Source: Streptomyces sp. SA15 (GTDB taxonomy: Bacteria > Actinomycetota > Actinomycetes > Streptomycetales > Streptomycetaceae). Taken from it: a stretch of DNA of 64,000 nt. The DNA is taken from NCBI RefSeq assembly GCF_002291145.1, contig NZ_NTGE01000024.1:32844-96843 (forward strand), in the 5' to 3' direction. Shown here one piece after another: positions 16,419-26,363 of the stretch; the first letter of the stretch is position 1, and each line of letters opens with the position of its first letter. The translations under genes were made by a program, and so were the position numbers. Under the pieces are notes generated by a model. The model saw only the letters and a program-made list of their open reading frames with translations. It did no database searches and was not told where the DNA came from.

Positions 16419-18593
16419 ATGCGCACGCCGTCGCGACTTCCGCGGTCGCTCCGCCTGGCGGCCTGGGTGGTGGCACTCGTGAGCCTGACCGCCTTGGCCC
16501 TTGGGGCGACGCTGCGCAGCAGCATGCTCGATCCGGACTTCTACCGTCGAGCCCTCGACAAGGAGCGGGCGTACCAGCGGATCTACGACGAGGTGTTGGC
16601 CGATCCGGGCAGCGCGGATCTCACCCGTGACCTGCTCGGCCGGCTGCCTGTACCGGAATCCGCGGTGACCGCCAATCTGAAGCTCGTCATTCCTCCGGAG
16701 ACGCTGCGCGCCATGGGCGATCGCCAGATCCCCGAGGTGGTCCGCTACCTCAGAGAGGACCAGGAGCAATTGCGTCTCGCGGTGGACATCAAGCCGGTGG
16801 CCGAGAACATCGGCACACTCGCCGAGATCTATTTCGGTGATGCCGTCGCCGCGATGCAGCAGCAGCCCGAACCCGATTTCCAGGCGTTCACCGAACGCCT
16901 GAGCAAGGCAGCCGAGAGTGTGGTGGCAGGACAGGCGCCGAAAGGGCTCCCCTCGCTCCCGCTCTCCCGCGACCAGGCGGTGCGGGCCACCGCACTGCTG
17001 CTGCGGGTCGTACCGGAGGCCGAACGCTCCAAAGTCAGGCCGGAGATTCTAGCGTCTCTGGAGGGCGGTGACGTGGCTTCGGCAATGACCACAGTCACCT
17101 CCGCCGCGGTGTCCGACCGCACACGCGCGGCCGTCGCGGACGTGCTGCGCGAGAGCGGCGGCAGCACGTGGGTGATCACCGCCGACATCGAAGCGTCGAA
17201 CGATGTCCTGGCTCCCGTCCACCGGGCCCGCACGGCCATACACATCATGCGGTACATGGTGGAACCGGCTGCCGCTCTGCTCGGCAGCGTCTCGCTGCTC
17301 CTGCTGTGGTTCTCCGCACCGCCCACCACGTCGCGGCGGCTGATGCCCCTGGGCTGGGCACTGACCACGGCCGCCGTACTGATCCTGTCAGCGGTGGTGT
17401 ACGGCCATCTCAGGGCCCGTGACCATCTGGTCGACAGTCCCTCCTCCTGGCCGCCCGCGGCGGCTCGCCTCGTCGACGACGTGCAGCACGCTCTGCTCGA
17501 TCGGGTGCTCGCGACCGCGACCACGGCCGCGACGCTCCTGCTGACAGCAGCAGCGTTGTTCATCGCAGTCGCCTGGGCCGGGCAGACTCGGCCTGCCGCA
17601 CCGTCGCCGACGCGCACTCGCCCCGTCCTGCTCCTGGCAACTGCGGTGACCACCGGCGCGGTGGCCGGCGCAGTGGTGATTCCTCCGGTGATCAACGGGC
17701 CCGCGCCGCAGGTCTGCCAGGGCAGCCCGGACCTATGCGATCTCCGATACGACCAGGTCGCCCACCTCACCTCCCACAACGCCATGGCCTCGACAGCCGA
17801 CCAGTTCATCGGCCCATCCCAGGACCCGGACATCACCGGACAGCTCAATGCCGGAGTACGCGCGCTGCAGATCGACACCCACCGGTGGGAAAAGCCCGCG
17901 GAGATCGCCGACCGCCTGCGCGACTCCGACTTCTCGCCTCGCCAGCAGCGCCAGCTTCTCCAGGCTCTGGAACGGCTGAACCCGCCCCGTGAGGGACTGT
18001 GGCTGTGTCACTCGGTATGCGGCGCCGGCGCGCTCGAACTGGCGACCGCCCTGCGGGAGATCGGTGACTGGCTGCGTGATCACCGCACGGAAGTCGTGAC
18101 GCTGATCATCCAGGATGGAGTCAGCCCCGCAGAGACGGAAGGGGCGTTCATGCGGGCGGGCTTGACCGACCTGCTGTACGAACCGGATCAGGACCCCGCT
18201 CAACCGTGGCCCACCCTCGCTGACATGATCGGCAACGATCAGCGTCTGGTCGTCTTCGCGGAGCAGGCAGACGGTCCCGCGCCCTGGTACCGCAACTTCT
18301 ACCGCTACGGCATGGAAACGCCGTTCGGCTTCCGCAGTCCCCAGGAGATGACCTGCCTGCCGAACCGGGGAGGCACCGGCAAGCGGCTCTTCCTGCTCAA
18401 TCACTTCGTCACCGATTCCGGGGCGAGCCGACTCGACGCCGGCTGGGTCAACAGGCGCGAGGAGGTCCTGCGGCGGGCGCACCGATGCGAGCGCAGGCGT
18501 GGCAGCCCGGTCAACTTCATCGCAGTGGACTACGCGACCGTCGGTGACCCACGCGGCGCGGTCGACGCCCTCAACGCCGAGCGTGCGCGGTAG
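16419..18593 (+). CDS. Multi-pass membrane protein with PI-PLC-like phosphodiesterase domain
   Basis: About 724 residues. A signal-anchor (LAAWVVALVSLTALALGATL) is followed by a helical outer region of about 270 residues, then some four hydrophobic segments (AALLGSVSLLLLWFSAP; ALTTAAVLILSAVVYG; AATLLLTAAALFIAVAWAG; LLLATAVTTGAVAGAVVIPP) and an extracytoplasmic PI-PLC X-type barrel with HLTSHNAMAST, ALQIDTHRW and LWLCHSVCGAG, whose histidines would be catalytic. Members cleave phosphodiesters in lipids or act as receptors. Start uncertain: ATG 16419 or GTG 16398. Confidence 0.8.
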   Translation: MRTPSRLPRSLRLAAWVVALVSLTALALGATLRSSMLDPDFYRRALDKERAYQRIYDEVLADPGSADLTRDLLGRLPVPESAVTANLKLVIPPETLRAMGDRQIPEVVRYLREDQEQLRLAVDIKPVAENIGTLAEIYFGDAVAAMQQQPEPDFQAFTERLSKAAESVVAGQAPKGLPSLPLSRDQAVRATALLLRVVPEAERSKVRPEILASLEGGDVASAMTTVTSAAVSDRTRAAVADVLRESGGSTWVITADIEASNDVLAPVHRARTAIHIMRYMVEPAAALLGSVSLLLLWFSAPPTTSRRLMPLGWALTTAAVLILSAVVYGHLRARDHLVDSPSSWPPAAARLVDDVQHALLDRVLATATTAATLLLTAAALFIAVAWAGQTRPAAPSPTRTRPVLLLATAVTTGAVAGAVVIPPVINGPAPQVCQGSPDLCDLRYDQVAHLTSHNAMASTADQFIGPSQDPDITGQLNAGVRALQIDTHRWEKPAEIADRLRDSDFSPRQQRQLLQALERLNPPREGLWLCHSVCGAGALELATALREIGDWLRDHRTEVVTLIIQDGVSPAETEGAFMRAGLTDLLYEPDQDPAQPWPTLADMIGNDQRLVVFAEQADGPAPWYRNFYRYGMETPFGFRSPQEMTCLPNRGGTGKRLFLLNHFVTDSGASRLDAGWVNRREEVLRRAHRCERRRGSPVNFIAVDYATVGDPRGAVDALNAERAR

Positions 18594-18643
18594 CTCACGA
18601 AAGCAGCCGGCTCGGTGACATGTCATGTCCGCTGCTCGATGAG

Positions 18644-20485
18644 TCAGGCGAACCAGGCCGCCGTGGAGAGGTCTGGGCGTACCCCCCGGGTGGTGCGGGC
18701 CAGGGCGACCGCGCTGGAGATGAGACCGACGTGGCTGATGGCCTGCGGATAGTTGCCGAGATACGTGCCGTCGGACGGGTCGATCTGCTCGGGCAGCAGC
18801 CCCAGGTGGTTGGCGTGGGAACACAGGCGCTCGAACAGTTCACCGGCCTGCTCGATCCTGCCCTGCCCTGTCAGGTTGTCCACGAGCCAGAAGCTGCAGA
18901 GCAGAAAGGCGCCCTCGGGCTGATGATCCATGCCGTCCGGTGAACGCTCCGGCAGGTAGCGGTACAGCAGTCCCCCGCCCGCACCCAGTTGCTCGGTGAT
19001 CGCCCGGCAGGTGGCCACCATGCTGGGATGGTCGGCAGGCACTACCCGGCGCAGCGGCAGAGCGAGGAGGGAGGCATCGAGCGCTCCTCCCTCACCCAGG
19101 TGCTCGGTCAGGGCACGGGTCTGCTCGTTCCAGGCATGGCGGAGGATGCGCTCGGTGAGCTGCCCGGCTTCGCGAGCCCAGTGGTCCGCGTCACCGGGCA
19201 GCTTCAGTCGGCGTGCGAGCCTGGCGGCCCGGTCGAGGGCGACCTGGCACATGGCGGCGGAGTAGGTGAAGGGCCTGCCGGAGGTGCGGACCTCCCAGAT
19301 GCCGTGGTCCGGACTGCGCCAGGCATGCTCGGCACGCTCGCCGAGGCCGGCCAGCCGGTCCCACAGCGTCGCGTCGAACGTTCCTCCGGTGGCTGCCCAT
19401 TGAAAGGCACAGTCCAGGATCTCCCCGTAGACGTCGTGCTGGGTCTGCTCGGCTGCGGCGTTGCCCCACCGAACGGGTGCGGACCGGCGATACCCCTCCA
19501 GGCCGTCGTCCACCACCTCCGGCGGCGGCACTTCACCGTCGACGTCGTACAGAACCCGCGGCTGATGGTTGTGACGAGCGGCCTCAAGGGCCCAGCGCAG
19601 AAAGCCCCCGGCCTCCGACGGCAGTCCGATGCGGCGAAGCGCGAAGACGGTGTAGGCGGCGTCGCGGATCCAGGAGTAGCGGTAGTCCCAGTTGCGTGTC
19701 CCCCCGATGTGCTCGGGGAGCGACGACGTGGGAGCCGCGATGATCGCCCCGTTCTCGAAGTGGTCCAGCAGTTTCAGGGTCAGAGCCGACCGGCCCACCA
19801 GGTCGGACCGCGGTACGTCGTCGACCACGAACGCGGCCCAGCGTTTCCAGGCACGCACCGTGCTCGCAAGGCCGGCCTCCACAGACGGGTAAGGGCTGGG
19901 CGACCCCTCCCAGCGCAACCGCAGGGACAGCTCCTGCCCACCGTGGAGCGTCAGGCCGCTGTCCGGAGGCGTCACTGGGGGTGAGGACCACAGGCGCAGG
20001 GTGATGCCCTGCCGCACGCAGTCGAGCATCCAGTCTTCTCCCCGGCGACGGATGCGGGCGCCGCCGCGTGGCTCCAGGCGGAGACGAAGGGTGACCTCGC
20101 CCTCGACAACGCGGACCTGGCGTAGCAGCTCCCCCGCCGCTGCCGGCGCGTCTTCCTCCAGACGTGCACCAGGACGCAGCACAAAGGCGTCCGTGACCTG
20201 AAGAACGCCGGTGTCCGTGCGAAGCTCCGTGATCAGAACGGCCGTGTCGTCCACGTAGCGCTGGCGGCTCTCCCGCACTCCGTCCGGCGAGAGCCGGAAG
20301 CTACCGCCATGACGCCGGTCGAGCAAGGAGCAGAACACAGGGTCCCGGTCGAAGCGCGGAACACACATGAAGCTGATCTCCGCGTCCCGGCCGACCAGGG
20401 CGCAGCCGCGGCCGTCGCCGATCAGGCCATGAGCCTCGATCGGCAGGTACCCCTCTCGGCGTGTCAGTGGCTGCCAGGGCTGCAT
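18644..20485 (-). CDS. Glycoside hydrolase family 15 protein (glucoamylase/trehalase-like)
   Basis: About 613 residues. The N-terminal beta domain begins YLPIEAHGLIGDGRGCALVG. The (alpha/alpha)6 barrel carries the family signature GGTRNWDYRYSWIRDAAYTV and later LPEQIDPSDGTYLGNYPQAI, the region of the second acid. Actinobacterial relatives include glucoamylases and cytoplasmic trehalases; no signal peptide is seen, so an intracellular role in trehalose or glycogen turnover fits a stress setting. ATG 20485 is chosen; a GTG 18 bases upstream is possible. Confidence 0.88.
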   Translation of the reverse strand: MQPWQPLTRREGYLPIEAHGLIGDGRGCALVGRDAEISFMCVPRFDRDPVFCSLLDRRHGGSFRLSPDGVRESRQRYVDDTAVLITELRTDTGVLQVTDAFVLRPGARLEEDAPAAAGELLRQVRVVEGEVTLRLRLEPRGGARIRRRGEDWMLDCVRQGITLRLWSSPPVTPPDSGLTLHGGQELSLRLRWEGSPSPYPSVEAGLASTVRAWKRWAAFVVDDVPRSDLVGRSALTLKLLDHFENGAIIAAPTSSLPEHIGGTRNWDYRYSWIRDAAYTVFALRRIGLPSEAGGFLRWALEAARHNHQPRVLYDVDGEVPPPEVVDDGLEGYRRSAPVRWGNAAAEQTQHDVYGEILDCAFQWAATGGTFDATLWDRLAGLGERAEHAWRSPDHGIWEVRTSGRPFTYSAAMCQVALDRAARLARRLKLPGDADHWAREAGQLTERILRHAWNEQTRALTEHLGEGGALDASLLALPLRRVVPADHPSMVATCRAITEQLGAGGGLLYRYLPERSPDGMDHQPEGAFLLCSFWLVDNLTGQGRIEQAGELFERLCSHANHLGLLPEQIDPSDGTYLGNYPQAISHVGLISSAVALARTTRGVRPDLSTAAWFA

Positions 20486-20610
20486 GAGCGGGCAAGTACC
20501 CACAACCGGCCCGGTTGATCAGTCCCTACCCGGCTCACGGGACTCCCCCGGTGGAGCCAGGCTCCGGCGCACCGATGAGGAACGTACGGCGGTCGAAGGG
20601 GCGCCAAGCG

Positions 20611-21657
20611 TCAGCGGTAGCGGAGCAGCAGCATGGCGGCGTCGTCTTGCAGCGGACCGCTGACGTGCTGGAGCAGGTCCTGGCGCACCATCTCCAGGGC
20701 TGTCTCCGGGTCGCGTTCCTTGAGCAGGTGAGCGCGGTCGGCGAGAGGATAGAAGCGGCCCGCGACGTCGCGGGCTTCGGTGACTCCGTCGGTGTAGAGC
20801 AGGAGCTGGTCGCCTGGAAGGAAACTCACACGGAACGGCTCCGCAGGCTCCGTACCGTGAGCGCCCAAGCCGAGCGGGAGCGCGTAGGAGAGAGGCTCGG
20901 GCCAGGTGGTGGTGCCGTCGGCACGCATCAGCAGGGGCGCCGGGTGGCCGAAATTGAGGAAGGTGACTTCTTCCGCCTTCACTTCGGCAAGGATGGCGGT
21001 GACGAACTTCTCCCCCTCCAGCTGCCGCTCGACGGCCCGCTCCAGCCTGCACCCCACGGCCGTCAGGTCGGCTTCCTCGGGAGCCGCTTCGCGGAAGGCG
21101 CCAAGGACCACGGCCGCGGTCTCCACCGCGTCCAGCCCCTTGCCCTGGACATCGCCCACGATCACTCGTACGCCATGGGGTGAGGTGACCACTTCGTAGA
21201 GGTCGCCGCCGATACGGGCCTCGGCCACGGCGGACATGTAGGAGACGGCCGCACGCACCCGCCCGGCGAGCCGCGGAACGGGCTTGAGCAGCACCCGCTG
21301 GGCGGCCTCGGCGATGGAGCGCACGCTGGCCAGCTCCGCCTCGCGTTCCTGGCGCATGGACACGGCCACGAGCCCCGCCGCGGTGACGCCGAGGACCGAG
21401 GCGATGCTCATGAAACCGCGTCGAGCATCGAGCAGGTCGTTGTACCAGCCGAGCCCCACGCACAGCAGCAGCGCGATTCCGCCGACGCACGCGGTGCGCC
21501 TCCAGCTGCCGATGAGCGGGGCGAAGGCAGGCCCCAGCGACACCAGCGGCAGGAAGCCCACCGCAGGGCCGGCGGCGATGTCAGCCGCGGTGACCGCGGC
21601 CATCATGGCGAAGGGCAGCACCGACAGCACAGTGAGACGGCGACTCTCGGCCTTCAT
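20611..21657 (-). CDS. SpoIIE-type PP2C phosphatase with membrane domain
   Basis: A 348-residue protein. About four hydrophobic segments occupy residues 10-105, followed by a PP2C-like SpoIIE domain with IGGDLYEVV, VIVGDVQGKGLDAVETAA, FLNFGHPAPLL, LLLYTDGVTEARD and LQDDAAMLLL; aspartates in these motifs bind the catalytic metals. Family members dephosphorylate STAS antagonists and so release sigma factors. Start ATG 21657 follows GGAGGACGGT. Confidence 0.92.
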   Translation of the reverse strand: MKAESRRLTVLSVLPFAMMAAVTAADIAAGPAVGFLPLVSLGPAFAPLIGSWRRTACVGGIALLLCVGLGWYNDLLDARRGFMSIASVLGVTAAGLVAVSMRQEREAELASVRSIAEAAQRVLLKPVPRLAGRVRAAVSYMSAVAEARIGGDLYEVVTSPHGVRVIVGDVQGKGLDAVETAAVVLGAFREAAPEEADLTAVGCRLERAVERQLEGEKFVTAILAEVKAEEVTFLNFGHPAPLLMRADGTTTWPEPLSYALPLGLGAHGTEPAEPFRVSFLPGDQLLLYTDGVTEARDVAGRFYPLADRAHLLKERDPETALEMVRQDLLQHVSGPLQDDAAMLLLRYR

Positions 21658-22219
21658 ACCGTCCTCCGCCTCCCCCTCGACCGGTCAGGCCCCGGACCGG
21701 GGCAGCACGGCCCCAGACCGGACGAACAAGATCCATGGTGGCAGACCCGCCCCTCCCCTTCCCAGGAGGCGGACGCAACCCACCGCGCGCAGCCCGGCAT
21801 TACTCAGGTGCCGAGCCCGTCCGACCACGCGGTGTTCTCGCCGACTGGACCATACGCGGAGGTGCGAACACAGCGGGGCACCGAAGGAGAAGGCGGCGCG
21901 CGGGCTTCGCCGCTGCCCGGCTTGAGCGCCGGTGCTCCCGTGTGGCAGCCGAGGGGGGGTCCGCCGTGAGAGCCCTGTTCTCCGGGTGCCCGGCGATCAC
22001 GGGCGTGATCGTTGCATCGCGACGGTGCGGCAGCAGCGGGTGACCCGGAGCACGCAGCGCCCCGTCCGAGGAGGAAGCCGGAGGCGTTTCGCTCGAGCCT
22101 TCTGGCTTCCCTGCGGACCTCGCCGGAACCCGCCCAGAGGCGTTACCGGCGGACGTCTGGAGCAGCCTGGGTTCGGGTACTCGTAACGGCCCTGGGACCG
22201 ATGCCCGCCAGGAGCAGCC
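21658..22219. other. Divergent control region without recognised gene
   Basis: 562 bp between the phosphatase (minus) and the universal stress protein (plus). No convincing ORF was found on either strand. It presumably contains both promoters; AGGAG for the stress protein is at about 22210. Confidence 0.45.
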
Positions 22220-23116
22220 ATGACCAGTGCCACGCAGCCGCCGGAGCGCCCCATCATCGCCGGTATCGACAGGGGGCCCGGCCATGAGGATCTCGTACGG
22301 TTCGCAGCCCGCGAGGCGGCACTGCGCGGACGCCCCCTGCAGATCGCGCACGCCTTCGAGCTGCCGTTGCCCGGAGGTTCCGTCTCCGACGAGGAGGAGA
22401 GCCGCTCCGCGGCCAAGGCGAGTGCCCAGCTGGTGGAGCATTACGAGCGGATGGCCCGCGAAGAGGTTCCCGGCCTCGCCGTCGGCGGCGAGCTGATCAT
22501 GGGCCATGCGGCTGCCGGGCTGATCGAACGCTCCGCGGAGGCGGAGTTGATCGTGATCGGCCACCGGGGCAGTGGCGGGTTTCCCCGGCTGCCGCTCGGA
22601 TCGGTGAGCTGGCAGGTGGCCACGCACGCCGAGTGCCCCGTCGTCGTCGTGCGTCCCCCGCAGACGGCGGAGCGGCCGGACAATCGTGTCGTGGTCGGCG
22701 TCGACACCGACGACGCCTCGCTGCAGGCCCTCGACGTTGCCTATCTGGAAGCCGATCTGCGCGGTGCTCGCCTCGACGTGGTGCACTGCGCCTTCGATGT
22801 CGCCACGTCTCCCACTGGGGCCATCACAACCGTCCCAGTGGACCCCTCATTGGTGAAAAGCGGCCAGCAGGAGTTCTTCGACAGCGAACTCAGAAGGCGG
22901 CGTGACCGCCACCCCGGCCTCGAAGTGAACCTGCGTATCGACCACGCCTCACCCGGACCGCTGCTCGCCGAAGCATCCACCGGTGCGTGCCTGTTGGTCG
23001 TCGGCTCCCGTCGGCGCACCGGCGTGCGCAGATTCCTGCTCGGGTCGGTCAGCGCCGAAGTGCTGCACACCGCACACTGCCCAGTCGCCGTAGTACCTGT
23101 TCAGCGCGACGGCTGA
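22220..23116 (+). CDS. Universal stress protein, tandem UspA domains
   Basis: A 298-residue protein of two Usp domains. Each ends in the ATP-binding pattern G-x2-G-x9-G-S: GHRGSGGFPRLPLGSVS (about residues 113-129) and GSRRRTGVRRFLLGSVS (about 255-271). Such proteins accumulate in hypoxia, stationary phase and dormancy in actinobacteria. ATG 22220 has AGGAG a few bases upstream. Confidence 0.95.
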   Translation: MTSATQPPERPIIAGIDRGPGHEDLVRFAAREAALRGRPLQIAHAFELPLPGGSVSDEEESRSAAKASAQLVEHYERMAREEVPGLAVGGELIMGHAAAGLIERSAEAELIVIGHRGSGGFPRLPLGSVSWQVATHAECPVVVVRPPQTAERPDNRVVVGVDTDDASLQALDVAYLEADLRGARLDVVHCAFDVATSPTGAITTVPVDPSLVKSGQQEFFDSELRRRRDRHPGLEVNLRIDHASPGPLLAEASTGACLLVVGSRRRTGVRRFLLGSVSAEVLHTAHCPVAVVPVQRDG

Positions 23117-23277
23117 TTCCCGTTACAGGCTCCGGCCGCAGCGGGGGCTCCGGCCCGACAGGGCAGGCCAGGCGCGTTTGAGCCTGCGGGCCGGGGCCAA
23201 CGCGGCACGGGCCGGAGGTCTACGAAGCGGGGACGACCAGGTCCGCCGCCTCCGGCGGCATCCGAAGGAGACACCCC

Positions 23278-23688
23278 ATGACGACCGCGGTCAAGGACAT
23301 GCTCGCCACCTACCCGGCCGACCTCGGCCAGGTCGACCGCGACAAGCTCACCCGCTGCATCGAAAAGTGCATTGCCTGCGCCCAGGCATGTACCGCCTGT
23401 GCGGACGCCTGCCTGTCCGAGGGCATGGTCGGCGAACTCACCAAGTGCATCCGCACCGACATGGACTGCGCCGACATCTGCAACACCACGGCGTCCGTCC
23501 TGTCCCGCCACACCGGCTACGACGCCAACATCACCCAGGCGATCCTCCAGGCATGCGCCACCGCCTGCAAAGCCTGCGCCGACGAGTGCTCCACCCACGC
23601 CGACCAGCACGAACACTGCCGCCTGTGCGCCGAAGCCTGCCGCTCCTGCGAGCAGGCGTGCAACGACCTCCTCCAAGCCCTCGGCTGA
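23278..23688 (+). CDS. DUF326 cysteine-rich four-helix-bundle copper-binding protein
   Basis: A 136-residue protein with 15 or so cysteines in a regular CxxxC/CxxC helix pattern (CIEKCIACAQACTACADACL; CATACKACADEC; CRLCAEACRSCEQAC). This is the DUF326/Csp-like fold, in which inward-facing cysteines store Cu(I). There is no signal peptide, so it is a cytosolic store. The ATG at 23278 has GGAGACACCCC upstream. It follows the universal stress protein on the same strand. Confidence 0.92.
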   Translation: MTTAVKDMLATYPADLGQVDRDKLTRCIEKCIACAQACTACADACLSEGMVGELTKCIRTDMDCADICNTTASVLSRHTGYDANITQAILQACATACKACADECSTHADQHEHCRLCAEACRSCEQACNDLLQALG

Positions 23689-24251
23689 CCAACCGATCGC
23701 CTACGCGACGGCCGCCGGGGCAGCGGATGGCACTTCGACGGCCCTCGCGCTCGACGAGACGCAGTCCGGCGGACGCCTGCTCGCGTTGTCGGCGACGGCC
23801 ACAGCGGGCCGTGACTCGCCCCCCTGTGCTGAGGTGCGCGTCGTCGGGCGTCCAGGTGGTGTGGAGCGTAGAGGCCGCCGCTCCGTGTGATGTACCGGTC
23901 TGGCGCAGCTCCCCGCCGTGAACCGGCCGCTGGTGGCCGCCCTTGGAGCGCACAGTCGGGGCCTCCCCGTAGGCGTCGTGCTGCTTCTGGTCCGCAGTGG
24001 TGACCAGCAGGCGTTCGCCGCTGCGGGTGCAGGGAGTCTGCCTGGGGCCTCCATCGGGATTGGCACCGGCCGGCCCTTTGTGCACCGGGCCGTGTGGCGT
24101 CCGGCAGCCCTTTCGTTGGCCTGCTCCCCCTCGGGGCCGTCATAGCGGACCGTGGCCTTCGCCTTCCTTCGACATCCCAGGACAGAGCGCGCGGGGTGGG
24201 TACACGCGCGGCTGGCGAGACTCGATGCGCGGCGGCGGGCAGGAGTATGCA
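23689..24251. other. Stretch without recognised intact gene
   Basis: One minus-strand frame (about 23700-24085) is open and moderately codon-biased but has no recognisable domain; it may be a decayed gene or a shadow. The end holds the ribosome site for the following antiporter. Confidence 0.35.
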
Positions 24252-25535
24252 GTGACGCTTTCGGACTTGGTCTATATGTGCCTGGGAATCGGGGCGCTCG
24301 GGGCAGCTGTCCTGCCCCGGGTGGTCGCCAAGCGGCCGTTCTCCATGCCCATGATCTTCCTTGTCGCGGGCGTCCTCATCCAGCTGCTGCCGCTGCCCGT
24401 ACCGGCGGTGGATCCCGTACGCGACCGCCTGTGGGTCGAGCACACCACCGAGGTGTGCGTGATCGTGTCGCTGATGGGCGCGGGCCTCGCCATTGACCGG
24501 CCTTTCGGCCGTCGGAGGTGGTCCAGCACCTGGCGGTTGCTGGGCGTCACCATGCCGCTGACGGTGGTGGCCGTCGCTCTGCTGGCCTGGGGGCTGCTGG
24601 ACTGGCCGCCCGCCGTCGCCCTGCTGCTGGGTGCGGTGCTCGCGCCCACCGATCCCGTGCTGGCCGGGGAGGTACGGGTGGGAGAGCCACTCGGTACCGA
24701 GCGTGACGAGGACGAGGCGCGGTTCTCTCTCACCAGCGAGGCGGGACTGAACGACGGACTCGCCTTCCCATTCGTCTATGCGGCCATCGCCTTCGCCACA
24801 GCGGCAGGCGCCGGGTGGTCGGCGGAGTGGATCGGCCGTTGGGCGCTGACCGACGCGCTGGGCAGGTGCGCCGTCGGGCTGACCGCGGGCGCGGCTGTCG
24901 GCTGGTTGCTGGGGTGGATGTTCTTCCGCGCCAGGACGCCGGTGCTGCGGCTGTCCGAACACATGGAGGGCTTCGTGGCGCTCGGAGCCACCTTCTTGTC
25001 CTACGGGATCGCCGAGGTGCTCCACGGTTATGGCTTCCTGTCCGTGTTCGTCACCGCCTGCGTCATCCGGGCCGCCGAGCGCAGCCACGGCTACCACAAG
25101 GTGTTGCACGAGTTCACTGAGCAGATCGAGCGGCTGCTCACCGCCCTTCTGCTGTTCCTGCTCGGCGGGTACCTCGCCGCCGGCGCCTTGTCCGCCCTGA
25201 CTCTGAGGGGGGCGGCCGTCGGTGTCCTGGTGCTGCTGCTCGTCCGGCCTCTCACCGGATGGCTGGCTCAGGTGAAGAGCACAACTAGGCGACCGGAGCG
25301 CGTTGTCGTATCGCTGTTCGGTATCCGGGGGATTGGCTCGCTTTTCTACTTGTCCTATGCGCTGGGGCAGAACTCCTTCAGCGGACTGGGGCGCGAACTG
25401 TGGGCCGTGGTGGCCTTCACCGTGGTGGTCTCGGTGATGCTGCACGGAGCGATGGCAACCCCCGCCATCAACCGTCTGGAACGCAGAAACCACCATGCGG
25501 AGCCCGGCGCTTCCCATAGGCGCCCGGACGTGTGA
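24252..25535 (+). CDS. Cation:proton antiporter, CPA1 family
   Basis: A 427-residue transporter with about 12 hydrophobic segments. Diagnostic stretches are ALLLGAVLAPTDPVLAGEVR, FSLTSEAGLNDGLAFPFVYA (ion-binding region) and VVSLFGIRGIGSLFYLSYAL. It should exchange Na+ or K+ for H+. GTG 24252 (MTLSDLVYM) is supported by AGGAG about 7 bases upstream. It has no cytoplasmic regulatory domain. It is one of six cation/proton transporter-type genes in the window. Confidence 0.9.
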   Translation: MTLSDLVYMCLGIGALGAAVLPRVVAKRPFSMPMIFLVAGVLIQLLPLPVPAVDPVRDRLWVEHTTEVCVIVSLMGAGLAIDRPFGRRRWSSTWRLLGVTMPLTVVAVALLAWGLLDWPPAVALLLGAVLAPTDPVLAGEVRVGEPLGTERDEDEARFSLTSEAGLNDGLAFPFVYAAIAFATAAGAGWSAEWIGRWALTDALGRCAVGLTAGAAVGWLLGWMFFRARTPVLRLSEHMEGFVALGATFLSYGIAEVLHGYGFLSVFVTACVIRAAERSHGYHKVLHEFTEQIERLLTALLLFLLGGYLAAGALSALTLRGAAVGVLVLLLVRPLTGWLAQVKSTTRRPERVVVSLFGIRGIGSLFYLSYALGQNSFSGLGRELWAVVAFTVVVSVMLHGAMATPAINRLERRNHHAEPGASHRRPDV

Positions 25536-25785
25536 ATTGTCCGGTAGCCGGGCGCTCTCCGAGCCGCGCACATGGCGCCGGTCGTCAGGTGCCGAGCACG
25601 AGCTTCCGCGCGTCAGGCCACGCATCAACCTCGCGCATACCGAGGAAGGCCGAGGCCGTGCGGTCGCCGCTGGTAGCTGTTGATGGCGGCGATGTCCGTG
25701 CAACCGCACTGACCGGCCGCCGTGTTTTGCCTCAGCATGGAAGGGGACCCAGGCAGAATCCGCGAGGAGCCGAGGAGGCGCTGCC

Positions 25786-26304
25786 ATGTTCCCCCTCAAG
25801 CGCCCCGCCACACGCAGTGCGGCGCTGTGCCTGACAGCCGCCTTCATGGCGGGATGCGCTCACGATCCGACCGGTTCCGCCGCACAATCGCAAGACCCGA
25901 CCGACACCCGCCGCATCCCCCTCACGGTTATCGAACGGGCCGGGCAGACGATGGCCTTCGTGCCCGTGACCATCGAAGGCGAGGGACCCTTCACGTTCGT
26001 ACTGGACACCGGCGCCTCAGCGAGTGCCGTCGATGATGACGTCGCCCGCGAACTGAACCTACCCAGGACAGGGGAACGGCGGCCCATCAGCGGCGTCATC
26101 GGCACCGACCGCGTGCCCGTGGTGGAGGTACGCAGCTGGAAGGCCGGGCAGATCCCCCTCGATGCGGCCGACGCCATAGTCATTGACATGCCAGAAGCAC
26201 AGGGCACTCAGAACATCGAGGGCCTGCTCGGCTCCGACGTCCTCAGCGACTTCGGGCGGGTCACCATCGACTACACGGATGAGGTCCTGCTACTTCCCCA
26301 GTGA
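25786..26304 (+). CDS. Retropepsin-like aspartic protease lipoprotein
   Basis: A 172-residue protein. The signal peptide ends in a lipobox (FMAGCAHD, cysteine at about residue 24). The protease fold has the active-site motif FVLDTGASASAVD and the downstream strand GLLGSDVLSDFGRVTIDY. Single-domain members act as dimers with one DTG per subunit. It would be anchored on the outer face of the membrane. AGGAGG lies 8 bases before the ATG. Confidence 0.85.
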   Translation: MFPLKRPATRSAALCLTAAFMAGCAHDPTGSAAQSQDPTDTRRIPLTVIERAGQTMAFVPVTIEGEGPFTFVLDTGASASAVDDDVARELNLPRTGERRPISGVIGTDRVPVVEVRSWKAGQIPLDAADAIVIDMPEAQGTQNIEGLLGSDVLSDFGRVTIDYTDEVLLLPQ

Positions 26305-26363
26305 CCGGCACACCGGCACCCGGACTCGCGCGCCGACAGGCGCGGGACACCCAGCAGCAGCTG

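Noticed and set aside
22180..22215. Possible DosR/OsdR-like box (gggaccgatgccc) before the universal stress gene
   Set aside because: Only half of a dyad is visible and no second copy was found before the other stress genes.
23517..25847. A 776-codon minus-strand frame
   Set aside because: Antisense to the DUF326 and CPA1 antiporter genes; no domain recognised.
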